A DNA stretch of 64,000 nt from Streptomyces sp. NBC_00083 (GTDB lineage Bacteria > Actinomycetota > Actinomycetes > Streptomycetales > Streptomycetaceae), in the NCBI RefSeq assembly GCF_026343295.1, contig NZ_JAPELY010000001.1, forward strand, positions 2,294,001-2,358,000, read 5' to 3'. The notes beneath the pieces were generated by a model. The model did not search any database. It saw nothing but the letters and a program-made list of their open reading frames with translations, and was not told the DNA's origin. Within the stretch, counting starts at the first letter, position 1. Every line of letters begins with the position of its first letter. The position numbers were made by a program, and so were the translations under genes. Below, one piece after another: positions 32,998 to 41,864 of this stretch.

Positions 32998-33583
32998 CCG
33001 CAGGAAGCGGCACGTCGATCCGGTGACCCTGAAGATCCTGGTCGCCGGCGGCTTCGGCGTGGGCAAGACCACCCTGGTCGGCGCGGTGAGCGAGATCCGT
33101 CCCCTGCGCACCGAGGAACGCCTCAGCGAGGCGGGCCGGCCCATCGACGACCTCGACGGCGTGGAGGGCAAGAGCACCACCACGGTGGCCATGGACTTCG
33201 GACGCATCACGCTCCGCGAGGACCTGGTGCTCTACCTCTTCGGCACCCCGGGGCAGGACCGCTTCTGGTTCCTGTGGGACGAGCTGGCGCAGGGCGCGCT
33301 CGGCGCGGTCGTCCTCGCCGACACCCGCCGCCTGGAGGACTGCTTCGCCGGCATCGACTACTTCGAACGCCGGGGCATCCCCTTCACCGTCGCCGTCAAC
33401 TGCTTCGACGACGCCACGCGGTACCCCGCCGAGACGGTGCGCGCCGCCCTCGACCTCGACCCCGAGGTGCCGCTCCTCCTGTGCGACGCGCGGGTGCGCG
33501 AATCGGTCAAGGAGATCCTCGTCGGGGTGGTCGAGCACGCCATGGCGATGTCCGCGAAGTCCCGCCAGCACGCGAGTACATGA
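32978..33583 (+). CDS. cvnD: Conservon small GTPase CvnD
   Basis: A 201-residue Ras-like P-loop GTPase of the MglA/CvnD type. The P-loop is VAGGFGVGKTTLVGAVSEIR (about residue 24-30) and switch I/II regions are EGKSTTTVAMDFGRI and YLFGTPGQDRFWFLW. The NKxD-type base-recognition loop is degenerate (VAVNCFDDATRY), as is usual for this family. The start ATG lies 20 bp inside cvnC. A very strong hairpin follows its stop. CvnD would cycle between GDP and GTP under control of the sensor and roadblock proteins; the downstream output is not visible here. Confidence 0.93.
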   Translation: MAFGRSSRRKRHVDPVTLKILVAGGFGVGKTTLVGAVSEIRPLRTEERLSEAGRPIDDLDGVEGKSTTTVAMDFGRITLREDLVLYLFGTPGQDRFWFLWDELAQGALGAVVLADTRRLEDCFAGIDYFERRGIPFTVAVNCFDDATRYPAETVRAALDLDPEVPLLLCDARVRESVKEILVGVVEHAMAMSAKSRQHAST

Positions 33584-33604
33584 GGCGGCTCCGCCTCCCG
33601 CGTG

Positions 33605-33644
33605 GCGCGGCCCGCACCCCCACCGACCGGGGTGCGGGCCGCGC
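33605..33644. terminator. Bidirectional terminator between cvnD and glpK
   Basis: A perfect 16-bp stem, GCGCGGCCCGCACCCC paired with its complement, has an 8-base loop and lies 21 bp after cvnD and 12 bp after the convergent glpK stop. There is no U-tract, as is usual in this genome. Confidence 0.85.
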
Positions 33645-33656
33645 GTCCACGGGGGC

Positions 33657-35168
33657 CTACCGCCCGCCCTCCTCGTGCCAGCCGAGGCTGCGCTCCACCG
33701 CCTTGCGCCAGTTGCCGTACTCGCGCTCACGGACCTGGCTCTCCATGCGCGGGGACCATTGCGCATCGCGCTGCCAGTGCGCCCTCAGTTCGTCGAGGTC
33801 CGACCAGACACCGGTGGCGAGCCCGGCCGCGTAGGCCGCTCCCAGACATGTCGTCTCGGAGACCTTGGGCCGGATCACCGGGACGCCGAGCACGTCGGCC
33901 TGATGCTGCATCAGGAGGCTGTTGGCGGTCATCCCGCCGTCCACCTTCAGCGTCGTGATCCGCACACCCGAGTCCTGGAACATGGCGTCGACGACCTCCC
34001 GGGTCTGCCAGCTCGTGGCTTCCAGGACCGCCCGCGCCAGGTGCGCCTTCGTCACGTACCGCGTCAGGCCCGTGATGACGCCCCGCGCGTCGGAGCGCCA
34101 GTAGGGCGCGAAGAGCCCGGAGAAGGCGGGCACGATGTAGGCCCCGCCGTTGTCGTCGACGCTCGCCGCGAGGGCTTCGATCTCGTCCGTGCCGCGGATG
34201 ATGCCGAGCTGGTCGCGGAACCACTGCACGAGGGCGCCGGTGACCGCGATGGAGCCCTCCAGGCAGTACACCGGCGCCTGTTCACCGATCCGGTACCCGA
34301 CGGTGGTGATCAGGCCGTTCTTCGACGCCACGGGCCGGGTGCCGGTGTTGAGGAGCAGGAAGCTCCCGGTCCCGTACGTGTTCTTGGCGGTCCCCGTGTC
34401 GTAGCAGGCCTGTCCGAAGACCGCCGCCTGCTGGTCGCCGAGCGCGGCGGCGACGGGCACGCCGGCCAGCCGGCCGACGGCGGTGCCGTACACCTCCGCC
34501 GAGGACCTGATCTCGGGGAGCATCGCCTGTGGCACGCGCAGTGCGGCGAGGATCGCGGGGTCCCAGCGCAGGGTCTCCAGGTCCATGAGCAGGGTCCGCG
34601 AGGCGTTGGTGACGTCGGTGACGTGGACGCCGCCGGACGTGCCGCCGGTCAGGTTCCAGATCAGCCAGGAGTCGACGGTCCCGAAGGCGATCTCACCGCG
34701 CTCGGCGCGGGCCCGCAGGCCGGGCACGTTGTCGAGCAGCCAGGCGGCCTTGGGACCGGAGAAGTAGCTGGCCAGCGGCAGCCCGGTCGTGTCACGGAAC
34801 CGGTCCTGGCCGACGCCGGCGGCGAGTTCGTGACAGAGCGCGGAGGTACGGGTGTCCTGCCACACGATCGCGTTGTGCACGGGTTTGCCGGTCGCCCGGT
34901 CCCACAGCACCGTCGTCTCGCGCTGATTGGTGATGCCGAGCGCGCTGAGGTCCTCGGCGCGCAGGCCGGCCCGGACGAGCGCGCCCGCCACGACGGCCTG
35001 CACCTTGGCCCAGATCTCGGCGGCGTCGTGCTCCACCCAGCCGGGCTTGGGGAAGATCTGCCGGTGCTCGCGCTGGTCGGCACCGACGATCGCGCCGCTC
35101 CGGTCGAAGATGATGCAGCGGCTGGACGTGGTCCCCTGGTCGATCGCGGCGACGAACTTGTCCGTCAT
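33657..35168 (-). CDS. glpK: Glycerol kinase
   Basis: A 503-residue FGGY kinase that phosphorylates glycerol to sn-glycerol-3-phosphate with ATP. N-terminal signature [20 protein letters not shown]; substrate segment [12 protein letters not shown]; middle [15 protein letters not shown]; nucleotide segment [21 protein letters not shown]-terminal [20 protein letters not shown]. Length is typical. The ATG at 35168 has AGGGGTGG upstream. Unlike many Streptomyces glycerol operons, glpF (facilitator) and glpD (dehydrogenase) are not adjacent, so this is an isolated copy and the genome may hold another glpK. It converges on the conservon. Confidence 0.95.
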   Translation of the reverse strand: MTDKFVAAIDQGTTSSRCIIFDRSGAIVGADQREHRQIFPKPGWVEHDAAEIWAKVQAVVAGALVRAGLRAEDLSALGITNQRETTVLWDRATGKPVHNAIVWQDTRTSALCHELAAGVGQDRFRDTTGLPLASYFSGPKAAWLLDNVPGLRARAERGEIAFGTVDSWLIWNLTGGTSGGVHVTDVTNASRTLLMDLETLRWDPAILAALRVPQAMLPEIRSSAEVYGTAVGRLAGVPVAAALGDQQAAVFGQACYDTGTAKNTYGTGSFLLLNTGTRPVASKNGLITTVGYRIGEQAPVYCLEGSIAVTGALVQWFRDQLGIIRGTDEIEALAASVDDNGGAYIVPAFSGLFAPYWRSDARGVITGLTRYVTKAHLARAVLEATSWQTREVVDAMFQDSGVRITTLKVDGGMTANSLLMQHQADVLGVPVIRPKVSETTCLGAAYAAGLATGVWSDLDELRAHWQRDAQWSPRMESQVREREYGNWRKAVERSLGWHEEGGR

Positions 35169-35351
35169 GGCCACCCCTGGATCGAAGGGCTGCGTGGTGG
35201 ATGGGGCCGGAGCCCCGTGACACGGCGGTGCCGAGAGGTAACGGGAAGTTTTCACCGGTGGTGACGGGCCGTCAAGGTGCCGTGCGGCAAAGGCTGTTGG
35301 CCACCGAAGCCACTCCGGACGCCCTCCCCGTCCCGTGCGGCCCCGGCGTCC

Positions 35352-36542
35352 CTAGCGCACCGCCACCACCGCCGAGCCGTGGCCGAACAGACCCTGGTTC
35401 GCGGTGATCCCGACCCGGGCCCCCGTCACTTGCCGGGCTCCCGCGGTGCCGCGCAGCTGCCAGGTCAGCTCGCAGACCTGGGCGATGGCCTGGGCGGGCA
35501 CCGCCTCGCCGAACGACGCGAGGCCACCGCTGGTGTTGACCGGGATGCGCCCGCCGAGCGAGGTCGCCCCGTCCCGTACGAGCTTGGCTCCCTCGCCCGT
35601 GCCGCAGAGCCCGAGGTCCTCGTACCACTCCAGTTCCAGAGCGGTGGACAGGTCGTACACCTCGGCGAGCGACAGCTCCTCGGGCCCGATGCCGGCCTCT
35701 TCGTAGGCGGCCCGCGCGATGGCGGCGCGGAAGGAGTGCGGGGAGGGTGCCACGGCCGCCGCCGAGTCCGTGGCGATGTCGGGGAGGTCGAGGACGGCCC
35801 TGGGATACGTCGGGGTCACGGTCGAGACGGCGCGGATGCGGACCGGGTCGGCGGCGCCGTGCCGCCGGGCGAAGTCCATGCTGGTGAGGACCAGCGCCGC
35901 CGCGCCGTCCGACGTGGCGCAGATGTCCAGGAGGCGCAGGGGATCGGCGACCACGGCGGACGCCGCGACCTCCTCGGCGCTGACCGCCTTGCGGTACCGG
36001 GCGTTCGGGTTGAGCGCGCCGGCCGCCGCGTTCTTCACCTTGACCTGCGCGAAGTCGTCCACCGTGTCGCCGTGCAGGGCCATGCGGCGCCGGGCGTAGA
36101 GGCCGAAGTAGGCGGGGTTGGTCGCGCCGAGCACCCGGAACCGGAGCCAGTCCGGGTCGTCGGGGCGCTCCCCGCCGGCCGGCGCGAAGAACCCCTTCGG
36201 CGCCGCGTCGGCCCCCACCACCAGCACCACGTCGGCCAGTCGGGCCAGGATCTGTGCCCGCGCCGCGCCGACTGCCTGGGCGCCGGAGGCGCACGCCGCG
36301 TACACGCTGGTGACCCGCGCTCCCTGCCAGCCGAGCGCTCGCGCGAAGGTCGCCCCCGACACATAGCCGGGGTAGCCGCCGCGCACGGTGTCCGCGCCGA
36401 CCACCGAGTCCACCTGCGTCCAGTCGATCCCGGCGTCGGCGAGCGCCGCGCGGGCGGCGACGGTCCCGTACTCGACGAAGCTCCGCCCCCACTTGCCCCA
36501 CGGGTGCATCCCCGCACCGAGGACCGCGATGTCGCCGCTCAT
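35352..36542 (-). CDS. Thiolase-like acetyl-CoA acyltransferase (SCP-x/Ltp type)
   Basis: A 396-residue thiolase-fold protein of the SCP-x/lipid-transfer group. The nucleophilic Cys lies in SVYAACASGAQAVGAARAQI (near residue 88). Further conserved blocks are CATSDGAAALVLTSMDFARR, VYDLSTALELEWYEDLGLCG and VNTSGGLASFGEAVPAQAIA, the last near the catalytic His region. Such enzymes thiolytically or retro-aldol cleave beta-oxo or beta-hydroxy acyl-CoAs, often of steroid or branched side chains. The ATG overlaps by four bases the stop of a DUF35 OB-fold gene, the usual obligate partner of this group. The exact substrate is unknown. Confidence 0.85.
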   Translation of the reverse strand: MSGDIAVLGAGMHPWGKWGRSFVEYGTVAARAALADAGIDWTQVDSVVGADTVRGGYPGYVSGATFARALGWQGARVTSVYAACASGAQAVGAARAQILARLADVVLVVGADAAPKGFFAPAGGERPDDPDWLRFRVLGATNPAYFGLYARRRMALHGDTVDDFAQVKVKNAAAGALNPNARYRKAVSAEEVAASAVVADPLRLLDICATSDGAAALVLTSMDFARRHGAADPVRIRAVSTVTPTYPRAVLDLPDIATDSAAAVAPSPHSFRAAIARAAYEEAGIGPEELSLAEVYDLSTALELEWYEDLGLCGTGEGAKLVRDGATSLGGRIPVNTSGGLASFGEAVPAQAIAQVCELTWQLRGTAGARQVTGARVGITANQGLFGHGSAVVAVR

Positions 36543-36994
36543 GCCGCCACCTCCACGGGCCGCCAGTGCCAGGTCGTCCAGACGGTCCCGGCGTCCTCGT
36601 CGAGGACGCCCGGCACCACCTCGACCTCCATCCCGACCGCGAGGTCGGCGGTGCGCACGCCGGGCGCCGCCTGGCCGAGCACCACCATCCGCTCGGCCGC
36701 CAGCTCGACGGCGACGAGGGTGTAGGGCTCCCACGCCGTATGGGGGTCGGACACATAGGGGGCGGGGGGACGGTAGCGGCCGTCCGTGTACGACCACACC
36801 CGGCCCCGCCGGGACAGGGGCACCTCCGCCAGCTCCCCGCCCGGACAGGCGGGGTTGCGGCAGAACGAGTCCTCGCGCGGGAAGAAGACGGACGCGCAGG
36901 CGGTGCACCGGGTGCCGAGCAGCCGGAAGTCCTGCCCCCGCGCATCCGTGAACCAGCCCGCGACCACAGGCGTGTGCGTACGTGCGTCGGTCAA
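36539..36994 (-). CDS. DUF35 OB-fold/Zn-ribbon protein, thiolase partner
   Basis: About 151 residues. A rubredoxin-like zinc ribbon (GTRCTACASVFFPREDSFCR, followed by NPACPG) is joined to an OB-fold (YTLVAVELAAERMVVLGQAA). Proteins of this DUF35 family bind acyl-CoA and form complexes with SCP-x-type thiolases. The gene overlaps the thiolase start by four bases, so a 1:1 complex is expected. The TTG at 36994 is preferred because GGGAGGGG lies just upstream; a GTG at 37009 is an alternative that adds five residues. It is the first gene of the pair. Confidence 0.85.
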   Translation of the reverse strand: MTDARTHTPVVAGWFTDARGQDFRLLGTRCTACASVFFPREDSFCRNPACPGGELAEVPLSRRGRVWSYTDGRYRPPAPYVSDPHTAWEPYTLVAVELAAERMVVLGQAAPGVRTADLAVGMEVEVVPGVLDEDAGTVWTTWHWRPVEVAA

Positions 36995-37085
36995 GGCCCC
37001 TCCCGGCACAGTTTCCTGACGGAACGTCAGAAGTGTGCCACGGGCGACCGGGGTTGGGGAGGGGCGGTCGGCGCCGGGTCCGCGC

Positions 37086-37433
37086 TCAGCGGTGGTCGGC
37101 GAGCCACTTCGCGGCGATCTCGCCCAGCTCGCGGTCGCGCCCCGCCAGCATCATGCGGATCATCTGCCGGTCGCCGCGCAGCGACCAGGCGGGGTGCCCG
37201 AAGCTCGCCGGGTTGTTCCGCTCGATGAACCAGTGCGCCGGCCACGCGGTGCCGTACCCGACGAGCGGAAGGGCGAGGGTGTACCGCTTGCGGCCCCGCG
37301 CGAGGCCGTAGGCGCTGAGCGCCAGCCCCGTGAGCGTGCCCGTCAGATGCACCCAGCGCGTGGCGGTCCTGGAGTGCATCGCCACGTAGTAGGGCCAGAA
37401 CTCCTCGTACGACTCGAACACAGGTTTCGTCAT
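37086..37433 (-). CDS. DUF962/Mpo1-like membrane protein
   Basis: A 115-residue DUF962 protein. The family core is visible: FWPYYVAMHSRTATRWVHLT, a membrane segment GTLTGLALSAYGLARG, a second hydrophobic segment, and AHWFIERNNPASFGHPAWSL with the conserved His and Asn. Yeast Mpo1 of this family is an iron-dependent dioxygenase that oxidises 2-hydroxy fatty acids. The His residues (MHSRT, WVHLT, AHWF, GHP) fit that metal site. The bacterial substrate is unproven. It is an independent transcription unit between the thiolase pair and the M15 peptidase, all on the minus strand. Confidence 0.85.
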   Translation of the reverse strand: MTKPVFESYEEFWPYYVAMHSRTATRWVHLTGTLTGLALSAYGLARGRKRYTLALPLVGYGTAWPAHWFIERNNPASFGHPAWSLRGDRQMIRMMLAGRDRELGEIAAKWLADHR

Positions 37434-37633
37434 GCGGCCGAACCTAATCCCTCGGCGGAGAACCGGATACGGCTCCTTCGCGTCCGAGAGGACAGAGCGG
37501 GTGTCCGGGACCCACGGGGGTGGCCCCGGACGCCCGCTCCCACCTCAACCGGAATCCCGGATGTGACTGCTTGGGGCAGCCATGACGAGGCCCTTGTCCG
37601 GTAGGGGGGCAGTGAAACGGAACCGGCAGTACG

Positions 37634-38659
37634 TCAGTGGCCCGCCACGGACCGCCACGCCACCGGGAAGTCGAAGTAGGTGTCGGGGAAGCGCTCCGGC
37701 CGGTAGGTGAAGTGCCACCACTCCTCGGGCAGGTTGACGAATCCCTGCGCCTCCAGCGTGCTCTTGAGGAACTGCCGGTTCGCCCGCTGGGCGCCCTGGA
37801 TGCGGGGGTCGTCGGTGTGCGCCAGGGTGTCGAAGCAGTCGAATCCGGTGCCCATGTCGACGGAGTTGTCGGGGAACCGTTCTCCGCGCGGCGCATAGCA
37901 GGGCTTGAGCGGGTCGCCCGGGTGGTAGGGCCGGGTGGGCAGCGCGGGCAGTCGGACGATGGTCAGGTCCATGGTGCTGCCCCGGCTGTGCCCGGACTTC
38001 TCGGCGATGTACCCGTCCGCGAACAACCTCGACTTGTCGACCCTCGGATAGAACTCCGCCTTCATCCGCTCGTCGTCCAGATCCTTCGCCCAGCGCACGA
38101 AGTGGTCGACCGCCCGCTGCGGCCGGTAGCAGTCGTACACCTTCAGCGAGTAGCCCTGCCGCAGCAGACGCGACTGGGCCCGGTGGAGCGCCTCGGCGAC
38201 GGGCCGGGTCAGGATGCACAGCGGCTGCCGATACCCGTCGACCGGCGCGCCCACGAAGTCGTGCGGGGTGATGTACCGCATCTCCTGGATGATCGTGGGA
38301 TCGACGGAGCTCAACGCGACGAAGGAGCGCGGCGCCTCCTGCCGGGGCGCGGACCCGGCGGCGGGCGCGAGCGCGGTGACGGCGAGCAGGGCGGCGGCGC
38401 AGACCACGATCCGGCCCAGCCTCCGAGCAGCCGAGCGGCGCACCGCGCCACGCTGTCCGGCGCGCTCGGGCGAGGGCGTACGCACTCCGGGTGCCTGAGC
38501 GGGCTCGGGTGCCTGAGCCCGCCCCGGCTGTTCGGCCGACCGTGCTCCTTCGGTGGGTCGCGGTCGTTCGGTTCGCGCCGGTCCTTCGGCTCGCCGGTCT
38601 CCTCCGGCAGGTCCCGCCGGTCGGCGGTCGCGTCCTTGTGGTTCGTCACGTCGTGTCAT
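37634..38659 (-). CDS. M15 family D-Ala-D-Ala dipeptidase-like protein (VanX type), membrane-anchored
   Basis: About 341 residues. An unusual basic, Pro/Arg/Ala-rich cytoplasmic extension of some 80 residues precedes a membrane/signal segment (LGRIVVCAAALLAVTALAPA). The M15D peptidase domain follows: YDCYRPQRAVDHFVRWAKDL with the transition-state Arg, KSGHSRGSTMDLTI (zinc His and Asp) and LPEEWWHFTYRPE (catalytic Glu and third ligand His). All zinc and catalytic residues are present. It should act outside the membrane on D-Ala-D-Ala or related peptides. The ATG at 38659 has GGAGGG eight bases upstream. It is not linked to vanH/vanA, so resistance is not implied; wall turnover is more likely. 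Confidence 0.85.
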   Translation of the reverse strand: MTRRDEPQGRDRRPAGPAGGDRRAEGPARTERPRPTEGARSAEQPGRAQAPEPAQAPGVRTPSPERAGQRGAVRRSAARRLGRIVVCAAALLAVTALAPAAGSAPRQEAPRSFVALSSVDPTIIQEMRYITPHDFVGAPVDGYRQPLCILTRPVAEALHRAQSRLLRQGYSLKVYDCYRPQRAVDHFVRWAKDLDDERMKAEFYPRVDKSRLFADGYIAEKSGHSRGSTMDLTIVRLPALPTRPYHPGDPLKPCYAPRGERFPDNSVDMGTGFDCFDTLAHTDDPRIQGAQRANRQFLKSTLEAQGFVNLPEEWWHFTYRPERFPDTYFDFPVAWRSVAGH

Positions 38660-38720
38660 GTGCACACCCTCCATCACGGCAACTCCCTTACGGCAGGGGG
38701 CGATCGGTTAGAGTCCGCGC

Positions 38721-39269
38721 GTGACCGCCACCCCGAAGCAGCCTCTCCCCGACTCCCACTGCGGTGCGTGCGGGACCCCGTACGACAGCCCGGACGGCTG
38801 GCCCCGCTCCTGCGCGGCCTGCGGCACGACGGCCTACCGCAATCCGCTCCCCGTCGCCGTCGCGCTCCTTCCGGTCACCGACCCGCACGGAGGCGGCCTG
38901 ATCGTCATCACCCGCACCATCGAGCCGCAGCGCGGCGGGCGCGCCCTGCCCGGCGGTTTCATCGATCACGGCGAGAGCTGGCAGAACGCGGTCGTGCGCG
39001 AACTCCGGGAGGAGACCGGCATCGACCTGCCGGCGGACGAGGTGCGCCTCGCGGACGCCCTCAGCTCGCCCCAGCACCTGCTCCTGTTCGGGCTGCTGCC
39101 CCCGCGCCCGGCCGGCGCGCTGCCGCCCACCCGGTCGACCGACGAGAGCGAGGGGTGGGAACTGCTGCGGGGGCCCGCCGAGTTGGCCTTCCCCCTGCAC
39201 ACCGAGGCGGTCCGCCGATGGTTCGCCGGGGAGTACGGGCCGGGGAGCGGCGCCGGGTCCACCGGCTGA
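38721..39269 (+). CDS. NUDIX hydrolase with N-terminal zinc ribbon
   Basis: A 182-residue NUDIX enzyme that hydrolyses a nucleoside-diphosphate-linked substrate. A CxxC...CxxC ribbon (HCGACGTPYDSP and CAACGTTAYRNP) precedes the NUDIX fold, as in NudC/NADH-pyrophosphatase-like proteins. The NUDIX box GGFIDHGESWQNAVVRELRE continues EETGI and is complete (GX5EX7REUXEEXGU). The GTG start has no Shine-Dalgarno, but TAGAGT at 38709-38714 sits seven bases upstream, so the mRNA is probably leaderless. It is divergent from the M15 peptidase gene and ends 23 bp before the convergent GH31 gene. The substrate is unknown. Confidence 0.87.
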   Translation: MTATPKQPLPDSHCGACGTPYDSPDGWPRSCAACGTTAYRNPLPVAVALLPVTDPHGGGLIVITRTIEPQRGGRALPGGFIDHGESWQNAVVRELREETGIDLPADEVRLADALSSPQHLLLFGLLPPRPAGALPPTRSTDESEGWELLRGPAELAFPLHTEAVRRWFAGEYGPGSGAGSTG

Positions 39270-39292
39270 TCGGCGCCGCACCCGACGGCGTT

Positions 39293-41647
39293 TCAGCGCG
39301 CCGCCCCGCGCACCCGCACCGGGTACCCGACCTCGACGTCCGGGCCGCCCGCGACCCGCTCCACCACCACACGGCCGTCGACGACCCGCGTCGAGAAACG
39401 CTCCACCCGCGCGGGCTCCCAGCCGTCGCCCCGGTCCCGCACCACGAGGCCGCCGCCGGTGCGGCCGGCGGCCGGCGCCCACACCTCCAGCTCCAGGCCC
39501 CCGTCCTCGCCGCGTACCGGGAGCACCGACCCCGCTCGGGCGAGCACCGGAATCCGGGAGAGGGGAGCGTCCAGCAGCACTTGGCCGGGGCCGTCGTGGG
39601 CCTTGCCCGTCGCGGTGTCGTACCAGCGCCCGCGCGGCAACCGCACCGCCCGCCGGTCCGCACCCCGCTCGAAGACCGGGGCCACGAGCAGCGCGTCGCC
39701 CAGCAGGAAGGCGTCCTCGCACGCACGCAGCGCCCGGTCGCCGGGCGCGCCCCACCACAGTGGGCGCACATAGGGGGCACCCGTCATGCGCGCCAGCTGG
39801 GCCAGCGTCTCGAAGTACGGGTGCAGCCGCCGCCGTTCGGCCAGCGCCGCCCGTGCCCCTTCGAGGACCGCGGGCCCGAACTCCCAGGGCTCGCGCCGCC
39901 CCGCCCACTTCGCGGAGTGCGTACGGAACAGCGGCATCCAGGCGCCGAGCTGGAACCAGCGCAGATACAGCTCGGGGGAGGGCGTGCCGGTGAAGCCGCC
40001 CACATCGGGCCCGGAATAGGGCACCCCGCACAGGCCGAGGCCCAGGACGAGGGAGAGCGAGGCGCGCAGACCGGGCCAGCCCGTCGTCACATCGCCCGAC
40101 CAGGCGCCGCCGTAGCGCTGCATCCCGGCCCAGCCCGAACGCGAGAAGAGGAAGGGGCGCTCCTCGGGCCGCAGCCGGCACAGCCCCTCGTAGCCGGCCC
40201 GCGCCATCGAGAGGCCGTACACGTTGTGGGCCTCCCGGTGGTCGCCGCCATGGCCCTCCAGCTCGTGCCGGGCCGATCGGGGCAGCGTCGGATCGCCGAA
40301 GGGCGCGAAGGACACCGGCTCGTTCATGTCGTGCCACACCCCGGCGAACCCCTGGTCGAGCCGCTCCCGGTAGAGCCCGCCCCACCAGGCGCGTGCCTCC
40401 GGGTCGGTGAAGTCCGGATAGGCGCACTCCCCGGGCCACACCTGACCGCGCACCTCACGGCCCCGGGCATCCTTGACGAAGGCCCCGGCGGCGAGACCGC
40501 CCTCGTACACCGCGTTCCCGCGCTCCGCCCGGACGGCGGGGTCGACGATGGAGACCAGCCGCACCCCGTCCTTCGCCAGGTCCTCGGCCAGCCGCGGCAG
40601 CGCCGGGAAGGCGTGCCGGTCGACGGTGAAGACCTGGTGGGCGTCGAGGTGGTCGATGTCGAGGTGGAGCGCGGAGAGCGGCAGGCCGCGCTCGCCGTAC
40701 CCGGCGGCGATCCGCCGCACCTCGCGCTCGCTGCCGAACCCCCAGCGGGCGTGCTGGGGGCCGAGGGCCCAGGACGGCGGCAGCGCGGGCGCGCCGGTGA
40801 GCGCCGTCCAGCCCTGCAGGACCCGGGCCGGGGTGCCCGCCACCACCCAGCACCGCAACGGACCCCCGTCCATGCGCAGCTCGCTCCCGCCCGGCCGGTC
40901 GTGGCCCGAGCCCGCGCCCTCCTCTCCCTCACGCAGCAGCACCCGGCCGTCCCAGGTGTTGTCGTAGAACGCGAGGTGGGTCCCCGCGTCCGCGACCACC
41001 AGCTGCACCGGCATGGTGATGTACAGCGGGTCGTCCCCGGGACCGAACGCGCCCCCCGGGTCGGTGTTCCACAGGCGGTACGAGCCGTCCCGCAGACGGG
41101 GCCCGCCGGAGCGCCCGCCGAGCCCGAAGAACCGTGCGTCGGCGGGCACTTCGGACCGCTGGAGCCACCGCGCATGGCCTCCGCCGACCGGCTCCCACCA
41201 GCGCGGCGCAAGCTCACGGCGCAGTACGCCGCCGCCCGGCGCGCACACCTCCACCGCGCCGTGCCGGGAGATGACCAAGGTCAGCCGCTCGGACACCACC
41301 CGCCAGCCGCCGTTCTTGTCCGGCTCCAGGACGGCCCGCGCATCCGGCTCCGGCGCCCGGCCGCCCAGGGCGTACGACGGCTCGGGCTCCGCTCCGTCCC
41401 AGCCCCAGAACACCGCGCCGCCCACGGTGACCCGCACCCGGAGCTCGGAACGCGCGAAGCGCACCACGCCACCGCCCGGACTCGGCTCGGCCCCCGTCAC
41501 CGCCCCCGGCACCCTGGCCCGCTCGGGGCCGCGCGCCGGCAGGTCCCGTGCGTCCGTGCGGCGCCGCAGCAGGGCCGAGCGCAGAGCCCGCAACCCGTGC
41601 ACCGAGCCGACCGCCTTCACCGAGCGCACCAGGTCATCGCCGTTCAT
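39293..41647 (-). CDS. Glycoside hydrolase family 31 (alpha-glucosidase-like)
   Basis: A 784-residue GH31 enzyme. The catalytic nucleophile lies in GFAGVWHDMNEPVSFAPF and the acid/base in AWSGDVTTGWPGLRASLSL; substrate-site blocks PLSALHLDIDHLD, RSGWAGMQRYGG and FRTHSAKWAGRREPWEFG are intact. An N-terminal beta-sandwich begins about residue 50 and C-terminal beta domains follow near residue 620. There is no signal peptide, so the enzyme is cytoplasmic and probably acts on imported maltooligosaccharides or related alpha-glucosides. The ATG at 41647 follows AGGGTGAG. No transporter or LacI regulator is adjacent. The in-frame upstream start at 41719 lies in unlikely coding sequence. Confidence 0.92.
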   Translation of the reverse strand: MNGDDLVRSVKAVGSVHGLRALRSALLRRRTDARDLPARGPERARVPGAVTGAEPSPGGGVVRFARSELRVRVTVGGAVFWGWDGAEPEPSYALGGRAPEPDARAVLEPDKNGGWRVVSERLTLVISRHGAVEVCAPGGGVLRRELAPRWWEPVGGGHARWLQRSEVPADARFFGLGGRSGGPRLRDGSYRLWNTDPGGAFGPGDDPLYITMPVQLVVADAGTHLAFYDNTWDGRVLLREGEEGAGSGHDRPGGSELRMDGGPLRCWVVAGTPARVLQGWTALTGAPALPPSWALGPQHARWGFGSEREVRRIAAGYGERGLPLSALHLDIDHLDAHQVFTVDRHAFPALPRLAEDLAKDGVRLVSIVDPAVRAERGNAVYEGGLAAGAFVKDARGREVRGQVWPGECAYPDFTDPEARAWWGGLYRERLDQGFAGVWHDMNEPVSFAPFGDPTLPRSARHELEGHGGDHREAHNVYGLSMARAGYEGLCRLRPEERPFLFSRSGWAGMQRYGGAWSGDVTTGWPGLRASLSLVLGLGLCGVPYSGPDVGGFTGTPSPELYLRWFQLGAWMPLFRTHSAKWAGRREPWEFGPAVLEGARAALAERRRLHPYFETLAQLARMTGAPYVRPLWWGAPGDRALRACEDAFLLGDALLVAPVFERGADRRAVRLPRGRWYDTATGKAHDGPGQVLLDAPLSRIPVLARAGSVLPVRGEDGGLELEVWAPAAGRTGGGLVVRDRGDGWEPARVERFSTRVVDGRVVVERVAGGPDVEVGYPVRVRGAAR

Positions 41648-41864
41648 GCAGCTCACCCTGCCACCCGGGCGGCTCCGTGCGCGGTGTGTTCGGCTGCCGT
41701 TCACCTGTGGTGGCGCCATATGAGCGGCCCCCCGACTATGGGGGGAACACCCTGGTGCGGAAGACGATCACATGGCATCGTCCCTTCCAGCCGCCTCACG
41801 CGCACACCCCTCGCGTGTGTGCGGGAAACACGCAGACCACGCGTTACAGCCCGGGAGCCGACCG

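Noticed and set aside
37634..38659. Vancomycin-resistance gene vanX
   Set aside because: The peptidase motifs fit VanX, but vanH, vanA and vanRS are absent and the protein has a membrane anchor and long N-terminal tail, so wall metabolism is likelier.
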